NCBI GenBank assembly: GCA_001953115.1
Contig: LSSL01002619.1
Location: forward strand, 1-29,151
Direction of reading: 5' to 3'
Length of the DNA stretch: 29,151 bases
From: Smittium mucronatum
Taxonomy: Eukaryota > Kickxellomycota > Harpellomycetes > Harpellales > Legeriomycetaceae
Of this stretch, positions 19,101-29,151 are shown in pieces; the first letter of the stretch is position 1, and each line of letters begins with the position of its first letter. A program made the translations under genes and the position numbers. Under the pieces are notes generated by a model that was not told the DNA's origin, did no database searches, and saw only the letters and a list, made by a program, of their open reading frames with translations.

Positions 19101-19865
19101 ATGATCTAGGATAATTTAAGACAATCCAGAAATAATAGAGACTGAGGAACCCGAAATTATTTTTACAAAAATTATGAGCGTCTTTTTATCCCATAAAATT
19201 TCCTAGAACAGATTGGATAACCTCCAAAAGGGAATTTGATTATCAGTAAGAGTTTAAATAATATTAGAGACATATTTAAAGCTTTTAATAGAACATGATA
19301 ACTTTGATGTACAGCTCGCATAAAATAAAACTGAGTCGCATAAGGGGGTGAGTCCAGCCCTTGATTAAGCTCCAGAAATTATCATCCTGGTAATAGAACA
19401 CCAGAGGAAACGTTGGAACGGAGAGAAATACCTCTGCTGCTATCAATCAAATACCCAAATAACAATCCTCAAAAATTTCAGCAAAATTTTCGTGAAAGAG
19501 GACCCGGGAGAAAGTATAAGTAGGACCCATATAAGATCGCACATTCTGGGGATTAATATATGTTCAATTCTGTATTTTTCAAGCTTAAAGTCAGCCGATG
19601 TTTTCAGGGAGTAGTCAAAGAGATATTCAGGAACCCGTTACTCGAAAATAAGAAATTTTCGAGTCAGAAACTCACTTTTCTGAAATATCAAAAAATAAAA
19701 GTCAAATAAATGTATCGAAAGCTTCACCATCTTCCGATATAAAGTTTCCGTAAATATTATTTGGCTTGAATTTTTCAAAAATGAAGAGAGATCCAAAATT
19801 TTTGGGTCGCGCGCTTTCCGTTTAAACTACATCCACAACGTAACAAGGGGAAGTTGGTTAAAAAA

Positions 19866-20718
19866 ACAACAACGGAATTGAAATTGAAAGTATCGGCACT
19901 ATTATCGAAGAGTGCTATATAAGAGGCTCAAACAAGAAAACAGTGCTTCTAATATCATACATTTACAAAAGATAATAATGTTGGAGGTCTAAACTCTTTT
20001 ATGGACTTGAGGAAAATCAAATCACACATAGAAGACCAGAATTTAGAAATAAAACCCTGAAATATATATTTTGCATGATTCTCCGGAATAATAAAATGAC
20101 TTATATAGACCTAAAAGATCCATTTATTCACATACTGAAATACAAGAGCTATAGTAAATTCCTACTTTTCTAATGAAAAAACCGGTAATTAAAGGCAAAG
20201 TTCCGTCTTTTTGGGCTTTCACTCATTCCTACAACCTTTACCAATATACTGAGGCTAGTTTTGGAAAGATGTCGACCCAAACAATGCAATTTCTTATATT
20301 AGTTATACAATTTTTTATCCTTGTGGAGATCAAGAAAGTATAAACAACAAATAAAGCCATTGTGTACCCCTATCTATCGAAGCTTGGATTTCTATTTAAA
20401 AATCTCAGGTCAAAAATAACTCCTTAATAATCAATAAAAATTCTAGAAATATATATCAGCACTAGGGAAATGACAATTAAAGTAACCCTAAAAGAGAAAA
20501 AAGATTTACTCATGGAATCCATAAAATTATTTAATTTCAGCAGGGAGAAGATGAGGCGCTTAAGCAATTTCCATTGTAAAAGTCCAATCGATGTTAATTG
20601 TCCTTTTTCCAGGGATAATGATGTTATGTGGTTTATTAAAACAGAGGAATATTATCAGAAAGAGTACGAACTAATGGAAATAATCCATTTTTCAAAAAGA
20701 ATCACTATTCCAAAATAA
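19866..20718 (+). pseudogene. reverse transcriptase relic (palm, thumb and connection)
   Basis: The first frame runs from about 19866 through GGLNSFMDLRKIKSHIEDQN (from 19983) to a TGA at 20058-20060, matching the GG.R...DLR.IN..I block of RT. After a one-base frame change the next frame gives KTLKYIFCMI and YIDLKDPFIHI (20102 onward), which is motif A with its catalytic Asp (IDLKDAFxHI in live copies). A third frame gives KGKVPSFWAFTHSYNLYQYT, the motif B region with FGL lost. The YxDD box expected near 20310-20330 is not readable in any frame. From about 20436 the frame SIKILEIYISTREMTIKV leads into a well-kept 82-codon stretch (20470-20718) matching the FLG(F/I)..... MTI..P..K...L thumb/connection segment, including KMRRLSNF (usual RDLASFIG). 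An enzyme cannot be made from this copy. Confidence 0.75.
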
Positions 20719-20752
20719 ATTTAATTTAAAGAATAGCATAATTTCATGGAAC

Positions 20753-20932
20753 GGACTCTTATTAATACAAGAGAATACGAATCTGGAGATATTCACAGAC
20801 TCCAGCGATTCTGGCTGGGTGATAATAGTCGGACACCGAAGCTACTACAGGATAAAAAATACATCAAAGGAATCGGTTTATACCTATTCAAATGAGCTTA
20901 AGACAGTATTATATGTACCAATAATTCGATAA
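20753..20932 (+). pseudogene. RNase H relic of the retroelement
   Basis: An uninterrupted frame reads NLEIFTDSSDSGWVIIVGHR, then a short gap and NELKTVLYV, ending at TAA 20930-20932. FTDSSDSGW (from 20792) holds the first catalytic Asp and the GW typical of the DIRS-type RNase H, and ELKTV corresponds to the LEL(K/L)A helix with its catalytic Glu. This block directly follows the RT connection, with the frame changing near 20720. Confidence 0.75.
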
Positions 20933-21162
20933 AGTAAAGGGGTGAGCAATAATATTATAATAGGTTAACACGAAAAATCTAGCGTAAATTAATAAGTTTA
21001 GGGGGAAAAATCACAAAAAATACTGGAAATTTATGAAGAAATTTGGAAGCGCTGTCCGGAAACAAATAACAGGCCACAAATGACTCATGTCACATAGTAT
21101 TGAATCCATTGAACGTCACAAGGTAGCTGAATTCTCATACAGAATTTTTTTTCTCCATGGAA

Positions 21163-21459
21163 ACTTTCACAAAGCTGAGTTCATTACACGAACCTCACGG
21201 CGTGGATCTGTTTGAGTTCCAACTGAAAATTGGAGCCAAAGCCTACTCCAGTTTGTTAATGGAGGATGAGGCTGTCGGCAAGAATGGGCCACCCTAAAAA
21301 ATTTCAGAATTGGAGAGCCCATACTGCTGCCCACCCGGGAATGTAATCTCAATGGTAGTTCGAAAACTGCACAGGGATCGGATAACGATGACTTTGGTAA
21401 ATAAGATGTGCAATTCAGTGACATATTTCCTAGAGCAATTCGATATAAGTATTAAATAA
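21163..21459 (+). pseudogene. post-RNase H DLF/PPW block of the retroelement
   Basis: One frame interrupted by a single TAA reads HGVDLFEFQLKIGAKAYSSL and EDEAVGKN, then CCPPGNVISMVVRKLHRDR and MTLVNKMCNSVTYF. In DIRS/Ngaro elements the segment after RNase H has DLFAS..N, then PPW.LI..VL.K...DR, then LVTP.W....W. The order and spacing agree, with Trp and Pro positions mutated. The stretch upstream (20940-21160) holds decayed pieces such as SQKILEIYEEIWKRCPETNN in a different frame. Confidence 0.65.
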
Positions 21460-21481
21460 GATAAAATTAAAAGAAACAACT

Positions 21482-21610
21482 GTAATTCCAGACACAGAAA
21501 GCGGAAAGTCATTTCTATCAAAAAAAAAGAACCGGAAATCTATGGCTTGGAGTGCCAGCATAGTTTCATTGAAACCAAAGGCATCTGATTTTACTCCATT
21601 GACTTTATCC
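21482..21610 (+). pseudogene. linker before the tyrosine recombinase
   Basis: An open stretch reads VIPDTESGKSFLSKKKNR followed by MAWSASIVSLK. Related elements have a similar lysine-rich linker and a M.AW..SG motif between the RNase H block and the recombinase. The match is short and support comes mainly from position. Confidence 0.45.
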
Positions 21611-22387
21611 TTTAAAAAAAAGATAATTATTAAACATATGTACATACAAAGTGCTATTCATGAGCGCTTTTAGACTGGAGAATAACTCAAGTTGTTTTTA
21701 CTCAAATTTTAGCCCCTTAAACAATTAATTACCTATAAAAGCATATTTATAAATAAAAATAAAAGAAAGTAAAAATTAGAAACTATAATTTTTCTATACT
21801 CATACTTTCTGAAATTTTTAAGGAGGTAGCTGAAAAACATTTAATCTAAGATTTTGGAAGATTTTTCAATATTATCGTTTATAAGAACGAAAATTGACAT
21901 AAATATCATTCTAAGATTTTTAGTGTCACGATAATGTCTTAAGCAAGCAGGTTAAAATGAACAGATTCCCGTTCATTATTAAAAGCTAATTGAAAAGGGG
22001 CACAGAAATTTATTACCGTCAATTCACCTTATATATGGTTATTATTTCTATACTAATTGGTTTTGAAATCTGAGATTCGAATAATCACTGAGGTCATCTT
22101 CCAGAGGCTTTAATTTAGGGTAAAATTTATTAATTTATATATTTTATACCCCATTTTTCTAGCCTCTAATTTTATATGATTATAGGAAATATTAAATAAA
22201 CCCAGCTAAAGCCCAAAATTAACAAGGAAAGATAAGAGACGCCTTATCGTTTAAAAGTATTAAATAATTATCAATTAAATCGATTTAAGAATCGATAATT
22301 AGGCTAGTATAATAATTAGTCGGTAAGTCTTTGTAGATACAAATTCATATTTTCTAATTTAGAGGAAATTATAAAATAAATTAACCG

Positions 22388-22567
22388 ATGGTTAAGATCG
22401 TTAAGGAAAATTTTAATGAACAAAGGTCCATTTATTTAATGCATAATTTTACTAATACAGAATTGTGTACTGGAGATACAAAGGAATTAGAGCTTTTGTA
22501 TATGTATTTACAGCGAGAGAAGGATATAGCAAGTGGAATTGGAACTAAATTTAAATTTCATCCTTAG
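22388..22567 (+). pseudogene. 59-codon frame, perhaps recombinase core fragment
   Basis: The frame begins at ATG 22388 and ends at TAG 22565-22567. It reads HNFTNTELCTGDTKELELLY and then QREKDIASGIGTKF. The TELC...L...L.R.KDI pattern resembles the ELCPV.TL..Y..RT..(I/L)R segment of DIRS-type recombinases, but about 400 bp separate it from the clear C-terminal part, more than expected, so an insertion or a different origin is possible. Confidence 0.3.
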
Positions 22568-22975
22568 CTAGTAAGTTTGATAGAACAATATAAGTCTATA
22601 TTTAGGAATGTGGATGTAGTTGACGATCTCAAACCATAAGCCCGACACTAGGTAATGGAAAAATACGAAAAATATTTTGTTCAGACAGCTCACACATCTA
22701 AGATAATCGGCTTTTGGCATCGAGGAATTTTTTAAAAGTTAATGGAATTAGCTATATCGGTGATTGCAGAAGTCTAGTTGAAAACATAGTAATTTATTTG
22801 ATGATAATAGCCCTCGAAGAAGAATGAGGAGACAGCCCGGTGAAAAAACCATGCTAAATAAGTGCACATTTTTTACCTATATTCTTCCCAATATATAATT
22901 ATACTATTTATAAGGTAAATTTTTCTAGAAAGCTATGCCCTAATCAAAATGAGAACCATAGGATATGGGAAGTAA

Positions 22976-23224
22976 ACATACTTGTTAGATTTATTAGTGA
23001 GAGAAAAAATGCCTTTATCCGTAGAAATAATTAATAGATACATTCATAGCATTTCTGCACCCATAAAAAAGGATAGAATAATCGAGACCACACTGGTCGC
23101 TAATTAGGATGTATCTAAAGATGAAATACTTCCACACAACTTTCAGTCAAGCTATTAGCTATTGGATAAATTTTATCTAAACACAATAAATTCTTCTAAT
23201 AGATTGACTAAGCCGATTTTTTAA
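22976..23224 (+). pseudogene. tyrosine recombinase C-terminal relic
   Basis: One frame with two internal stops reads KMPLSVEIINRYIHSISAPI (from about 23006), then KDRIIETTLVAN, a stop, DVSKDEILPHNFQSSY, a stop, and LLDKFYLNTINSSNRLTK to a TAA at 23222-23224. In DIRS/Ngaro-type recombinases the C-terminus has I.RYI.S....I, then a TRA.ASTLA.. block, then GVS.DEIL.HA.WSS...F.KFY with the catalytic Tyr. Here the Tyr codon is 23174-23176. The Arg of the middle block and the Trp are lost. The partner of this recombinase is the RT relic upstream. Confidence 0.7.
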
Positions 23225-26200
23225 TTTGAAATATCTTAATGTGTGACCTATTTGGTCTATAATGTTAAAATTAATCATTTATTCCATCATGAAAATTAGC
23301 TAACATTATACAGAAATAGAAGAAATATTATGTCCCACTCACAATTCCCATTTACCTATACTGAAATAAGATAAGATTATCTCTATTCCGTAATTCACAG
23401 TCAATATCATAATTTTTTTTTTCACTTTACCTCAATATATTTTATTGGATTATATTTAGGTTTAGTTTTATCCAAAAATATTTTAACATTTATCGTGTCT
23501 CCTATTTTCGTTGATATGAATTTTCTTCGCGCTAAAGGGCTCTATTACTTCTAACAAAAAAGGAATTATTTTGTCTATGGTCAGATCATGTACATATTTA
23601 CCGATAAAATAGGAATTTTAAAAAAAAATCGACCTTCGATAAATAAATAAATTTGAAATAATGCATAAACTTATTCAAATATATCAATTGATGCTATGTG
23701 GAGTGGTATATCTGTAATTATAGTTACAAATTCAACTTTATCCATTCAGCTAACCAATTTATTGATAGAGGAATAAATTGGAGTTTATTAAAATAGTATT
23801 AAATATTGCTTAAATTGATTTATTATTATTTTCGTCATTTTTTTTTACTAATTTTCCCTCCAAATATAATTTTTTATGGTAAAAAAAACAAAATATATAC
23901 ATACTAAATTTAATTCGGGATAAAATACTAGCTAATAAGTTTATTGACTATATTTATGAGATCTTTAAATGAATATTTTTAAATCCCGACAAATTTTTTA
24001 AATTTTTCCCTTCTGAATAGATATAAATCCGAAAAATTCTAATGGAAGATAAGAAAACTCAATAAAAACGAATAGCTCCATCAATGGCGTGTAAATAGCT
24101 CGATTTTAATAGGGTGATCATCAATAAAAACATTAGAATATTGCTACATAAAAATAACTAAATTTTATCCTTAATTATTGAAAAAAATAATAAAAAAAGT
24201 GCTAAAATATTTATATTGTGCAAATTTACTAAATTTTGAGTCATTTTGAGTAAATTTGTGCAAATTTTATTTTCTTCCTTAATTAGTTAGATGAATATTT
24301 CTTTTTTTTCTTTCTTTTTTTATCTTTGGTTTAACTTATATTTAAAATTATTATACTCGGATCTCGTTCATTTTTTCAGCGCCATTGAAGATATTTCTAT
24401 ATAAATTTTATTATTTTTAATATTTCAATTGGCCTGTAAAAACTATATCACGGGTTTTATTACCTTCTCAGAATCGAATAAAATCATAAATAGATTTCTG
24501 CGTGATTAAATGCGAGTTTTTTTCTACCTAAAATGAAATTACCGAATTTTATATCTTTATTGAGCACTTAAAATTAGTAAGAAAAATTGACTGTAAATTT
24601 AACTGATTGATTCTAAGTGTTATATTCTATTTTTTTTCATTTTCCGATATCTAACTTCCATAATTTTTTATATATTGTTATAAATCGAATTATTAATATT
24701 ATTTTTTAGTAGTATATTTTAGCTTTATTAATTTATAAATGCTTTTAGTTGAAATTATTGGCACTAAGGTTTGGATCATTTACTTTTGGGGGGGGTTTTT
24801 TTTATAGAATAAGGAATAATTTAGAGCTTTTTTCAGTATAAATTCAGTGAATTTCGTGGTTTAATAGCCGAAAAAAACTGTTGATTGTGAATATAAAATA
24901 ATTTGGGCTTACATACCAAAAAATATTAATAATAGGAGAAAAAGTTTTTTTTTGGAACTCTCAATAATATTTAAACTTTTTGGTGTTATTTATTGGAGTT
25001 TGAAGTAGTTCCATTACCGATTGATAAAATTTCAATTCATGATAAAACCACATGATCCGTTTATGCGGGGTTTTTATTAACACTTTTTCTTATTTTTTGT
25101 ATTTAATAATATTTTTAATATGTATTTGAGCCTCATTGATATTAATTTCTATCGGTTTTATATCAATATAATATTTATAATCAAGTTTATGATTTTCAGA
25201 TTTCGTTTTGGTATTTATTTGAGAATTTGAACCTTTGATTTAAATTTAAGATGCTTATGGTGATTCAAGTTATTAGAATTTAATATAGAGATAATAAAAA
25301 TTAAATTTGGATGAGTTTTAAACACAAAATTTTCGAAGTAATTAACTTTTGTTTTTGGCTAAGCACTCAGACTAGTTTATTGATTACAGCTTAAACAAGA
25401 CATCTCTTCTTCAATAACTACTTTGACTATGAATTTATACAGTTTTAAGTACTTCTTTGTAATAAAGGTTTGGTCAACTTAATCATAAGCTGTAATTATG
25501 TCTGGTAACAAAATTTTGTAGTGTTTTTTTACATTTTTTATATCGGATTTTTTAATAGACATTTATTTTTAAAAATTACGATAAAAGCTAAAAAAATTAA
25601 CCGATTTAGTTCTGATCTTTTAGGATATCCATAAATAGCGGAGTTTGTATTAAATGGGTTGACGTAAATTTTAGTATATTTATAATCAATTGGGAGAAAA
25701 AAAAACGACGTGCAGAGCTAAATTTTTTTCTAATAAGCTATTTTTAGAAGGTTTTTATTTACTTCTGAGTAGTTATAACTTAGTTTATTTCAAATTAATA
25801 TAGGATTTTTCCTCATAAATTTGATCCATTGAACTTGATAACAAAAAATTATAGTCACCAAATCAGCCATAAAATTCGATTTATTTCGTTTTTTTTGCAC
25901 ATTTTAATATAAAAATTCGATATTTTCTGGCTATTTTCCGTACATAAATAGACAGTTCTCTTAATCTAGCATTATATATTGCTATTTTTTTAAAAAAAGA
26001 TACACCTTCTTTGATTCTAAAATTATTATATTTTGATAATTTTTGTCTCTTTTTAATAGAAAGAAGCACCGTTTCTAGACTATGTAACTTTTTATTATTC
26101 CACAAAAAAGGATTATTAAAAAAATATGCCTATTTATCTATTATCTTTCTTAATAACGCTTTTATTTAATACCATTAATATTGATCCTATTTTTATTATT

Positions 26201-29151
26201 TCAGTATAAGTAGTCATCCATCTTATTTTAATAGCTAACTAATACTAATACTAATACTAATAATATTACCACGTGAAAAATATAAAAAGCCCTTAATTTA
26301 AGTTCATGACGATTTGAATTTACAAAAAGGCTATATCTCTTGAAATCCCAAAATTTGCGCTTATTTTTCTGATTTATAATCCCCCCCCCTCTCAAATTAT
26401 TTAAGTGAAATAATAATTTCAATTTCTTTCTTATACTTGTATCTGTGCCTGTTTTTTTAGTTTATTTACCTTTTAACAAGATACCAGATATTAAATTAGA
26501 ATAGCAAATAATATTCCAAGATAATTAAAAATCATCATTATATTATTTTCAGAAATTATTTAGCTTTGGTTTATTTTCATTTTTTTACTCTAAAAATTAA
26601 GATTGATTTCAGGACTTTTTTTTTTTTTTTAAAGGGAATTTTATTTATAATATTTTCAGGACTTTTTATTCTAGATTTTATTAAATAAAATATCAGGAGT
26701 TTAATTTTATATTATATGTTTAAACCCCCACATTTAAATTCTAATTAAATATCTGTGCTGTCTTTAATTCTAATATGCTCATAGTCTAAACCACAATATT
26801 AACTTTTTCTGCTATTTTTGTATATTTTTCGAAATATTTTATAAACTTTCATAGGCTTACACAAAAAAATACCAGTGATGCTGTAATTAGTTGTAATTAT
26901 TATACCTAATTTTATCACACTTAATTTATCTTCAATAAGAATGTAAAAATACCTGTAAAATCTGAACAAGCTTTTCCAAATATGATTTTATGTTCAAAAA
27001 TTTTGGCTTTAGTATTCTATGTTCTTTGTTTTAGTTCAAGTGAGGCGTATAGAACGGATATATCTTAATAACCCCCCCCTTTCTATGAGAAATTAATTTT
27101 TTTACAGTAATACCTGATGCTTAGCAAAATATTAGGCCTTTTAAATTCATAAAAATCTAAAAAAAAATTTATAACACCGATTTTTTTTGAACATTACTTA
27201 ATTCAAAAGTTCTAAATTAGTTATAAAATACTGATGAGATCATAAATTTTTTATCAATCCTAATAATCAAATGTTTTTTTGTAAAATAAAAAAATCGGCC
27301 TTTTCCTTTCACTGTTGGTGGAATTTTTTGCTAGTAAGAGTCAAAATATTGGCAATTTTTCCCTACAATTTTCATGCCGTTAATTTTTTTGGTATTTCAA
27401 AAAATTAAAAATTTATTTTCCCTATTTCTTGAATTCCACGTATTATTTCCGAAAGAATTACCCAATTTTTATTTCAAAATTTCTGAAAAATCGACAGATT
27501 TTTACATGACTATTTTAGTTCACTTTTCTTACGACAAATAAAGTCACTTTTAAACACTTTTAAACTAATTTTCAGAATTTTTTGATCCTTAGTGAGCATA
27601 AATTTACTAGGAGGGGTGGCAGGGGGAGGTAAAAATACTATCATTTGAAATTAATAAGTTCTGGTTTCCAGGTTTTGAATTTCTTTTATTTACGTCAATC
27701 ATTTTTTTAGCAGTGTAGTTCTGATTAACACTTAATTTATTCAAAATTTGTCCCTCAGAAGTTCCAAATATGAAATTTTTACTTTTGAAACTAATATTAT
27801 ATATATCTAAAAAAATAAAATAAATTATTCTGTCTATCCTCTCAAAAACTTTTTAGTATCTTTGTAATCCAATTAAACCAATTATTTAGTTGAATAATTT
27901 TATTTTCTTTCGCTAAAATATCTTCTTCTCTATTCAGAAATCTGTAGTTCTGGTAAGAATTTTTTTTTTTTCGGAATTTATTATTTTATTTTTTTTCGCC
28001 GAGTTTTTTTTTTAAAAACTACGCCGTTGAAAAATATTTTCTTTTGATTTAAATATAACGGTAATTTTGTAGCATGGATATATTAAATTCTTAAAAAACC
28101 CGATAATTTTTCTTTGAAGTTTCATTTATGTTTTATAATTTTATTTAACCACCATAACTCTGCTCTTTCCAGATTTCAACAAAAAATTGAATGGTAAGTC
28201 ATATAATTAAATTATTATATATATTTTTTTACGAATAAATAATTAAAAGCGCATTATTTGTAAACAAAATCCAATTGACTCTTTCTTTTAAACCATAAGA
28301 TTATATAACACAAATTCCTAAAAAATTTCAGTAGTATAAAAAAGAAAAAATATAGAGGGGCTGTGCAGCCTTGAAGTACACAGGATAAATATTTCTCCAA
28401 TTATTAATCCATTTTACGAATCTTTTATAAATTTCTGACTGGAATATAAAACTTTAAATATATCTAATATTCTACATCAATTATATATAGCTTAATTTAT
28501 GAATTAACATTTGTTGGATCATCATATAATAAGCTTTTTTGTAATAAATATGGATTATATAATTTTTTTAATTCATTACTTAGTTTATAGTGTAAGTAAT
28601 TTAGTTGCATGTGCAATTTACTCTTAAAAATTTCGAAATAAAGCCTGATATTCGGTAAAGCTTTCGAAATTTTTATAAATTATGGTTGATTTTATAGTAA
28701 CAGTCTTTAATGACAATCTAATCAATATTTAAATAGATTAATAAACCATTAATATTCTTTATTTTTAAGAAATGATTTATTTTTTTACTGTTAATAATGT
28801 AATATTATTCATATATTTTTACTTGATGTAAGACAAATAACAATTTTTTTAAAAAAAACCTAAATTTTATTTAGCTTATAAAAATTTAATGTAAGTAATT
28901 TCTCACTTTTATAGCATAAAATCTGCGAAAATCTTCGATTATAGTGCGAAATGGTGCCGAAATATTATTTTTAATCCTTAAAATATCGTAAATTAAAGAT
29001 AAACATGAGAAATATGTTTTAGAATAAATTCTCTTTTTAAGAATTCAGACTGTGTCCTTTACTGTCTTTAGCTAATTTCTTAAAATTATTATTTCAAAAT
29101 TTTATTTTCTCAGCATTTTCCGTGATCAGATTTTTGTCCTTGTCGTAGATA
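23225..29151. other. AT-rich desert to the end of the window
   Basis: About 5.9 kb has no supportable gene. It is T-rich on the plus strand with long T runs, C runs at 26383-26391 and about 27072-27079, and a G8 run near 24788. Minus-strand scraps around 27840-27960 read briefly like protein (ILAKENKIIQLNNWFNW) but match no family I know. I see no tRNA, rRNA or further clear retroelement block. Confidence 0.5.
26238..26261. repeat. (ACTAAT)4 hexanucleotide repeat
   Basis: Four perfect copies of ACTAAT occur in tandem. The unit overlaps the TACTAA branch-site core, but there is no exon context, so no splicing role is claimed. Confidence 0.9.

Larger units (their letters stand above)
18781..23224 (+). 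mobile_element. decayed DIRS/Ngaro-like tyrosine-recombinase retrotransposon
   Basis: Fragments on the plus strand read, in order, as gag-like pieces, reverse transcriptase, RNase H, the downstream DLF/PPW block, a linker and the C-terminal part of a tyrosine recombinase. This gag-RT-RH-YR order and these block motifs are typical of DIRS/Ngaro-type elements, which integrate with a tyrosine recombinase instead of a DDE integrase. The copy is dead: many in-frame stops, at least one single-base frameshift within RT, and loss of the YxDD catalytic box. I could not define the terminal repeats, so the limits are those of readable protein. Base composition is slightly less AT-rich than the flanks, consistent with a younger insertion than its surroundings. 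Confidence 0.75.

Noticed and set aside
21167..21521. Overlapping minus-strand frames of 75-85 codons
   Set aside because: They are antisense to the retroelement PPW block, whose sense-strand translation matches family motifs.
25881..26105. 74-codon minus-strand Lys/Arg-rich frame
   Set aside because: Its length is expected by chance in this composition, and it is low complexity with no motif.
26228..26422. 64-codon minus-strand frame
   Set aside because: Part of it is just the translation of the ACTAAT repeat and a nearby short repeat (VLVLVLV), with no other content.
9870..29151. tRNA or rRNA genes in the desert
   Set aside because: I looked by eye for box B-like GGTTCGA/GTTCGAATC patterns with a paired acceptor stem and saw none; a tRNAscan run would be decisive.

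Overview
The window looks like fungal nuclear DNA. The reasons are a vacuolar-type PMC1 calcium pump, an Mhr1/mL67-like mitochondrial protein (a fungal family), a fungal two-bromodomain Bdf1-type protein with a short GT..AG intron, and very AT-rich non-coding DNA. An early-diverging, AT-rich fungus (for example a Harpellales-like lineage) would fit, but I cannot place it from this sequence alone.

The first 10 kb is the gene-bearing part. Going left to right: about 1 kb of AT-rich DNA with a poly-A tract at the window edge; a weak candidate for a small two-exon gene on the minus strand (1051-1372); an array of five CCAAT boxes spaced about 40 bp apart (1507-1671); a PMC1-like P2B Ca2+-ATPase (2042-5371, plus); an MHR1-like gene (5805-6389, minus), convergent with the pump; a 45-bp tandem repeat (7319-7497); and a BET-family double-bromodomain gene in two exons (9869-7696, minus). 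The three clear genes serve calcium sequestration, mitochondrial translation or mtDNA maintenance, and acetyl-histone reading. They are ordinary housekeeping or signalling genes with no operon-like logic.

From about 10 kb to the end the composition drops sharply. I see no intact gene in these 19 kb. By reading translations in all frames I find what looks like a decayed tyrosine-recombinase retrotransposon of the DIRS/Ngaro kind at about 18.8-23.2 kb, plus strand. It has gag-like pieces, reverse transcriptase, RNase H with its downstream DLF/PPW block, and the C-terminal part of a tyrosine recombinase up to the likely catalytic Tyr. It is broken by stops and frameshifts. A second, older relic of the same kind may lie at about 13.5-16.7 kb, where a 130-codon open frame reads like the RNase H region. 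The rest holds short tandem repeats, homopolymer runs (including a 14-G run) and small inverted repeats. The desert is best read as a graveyard of old retroelements in AT-driven decay.
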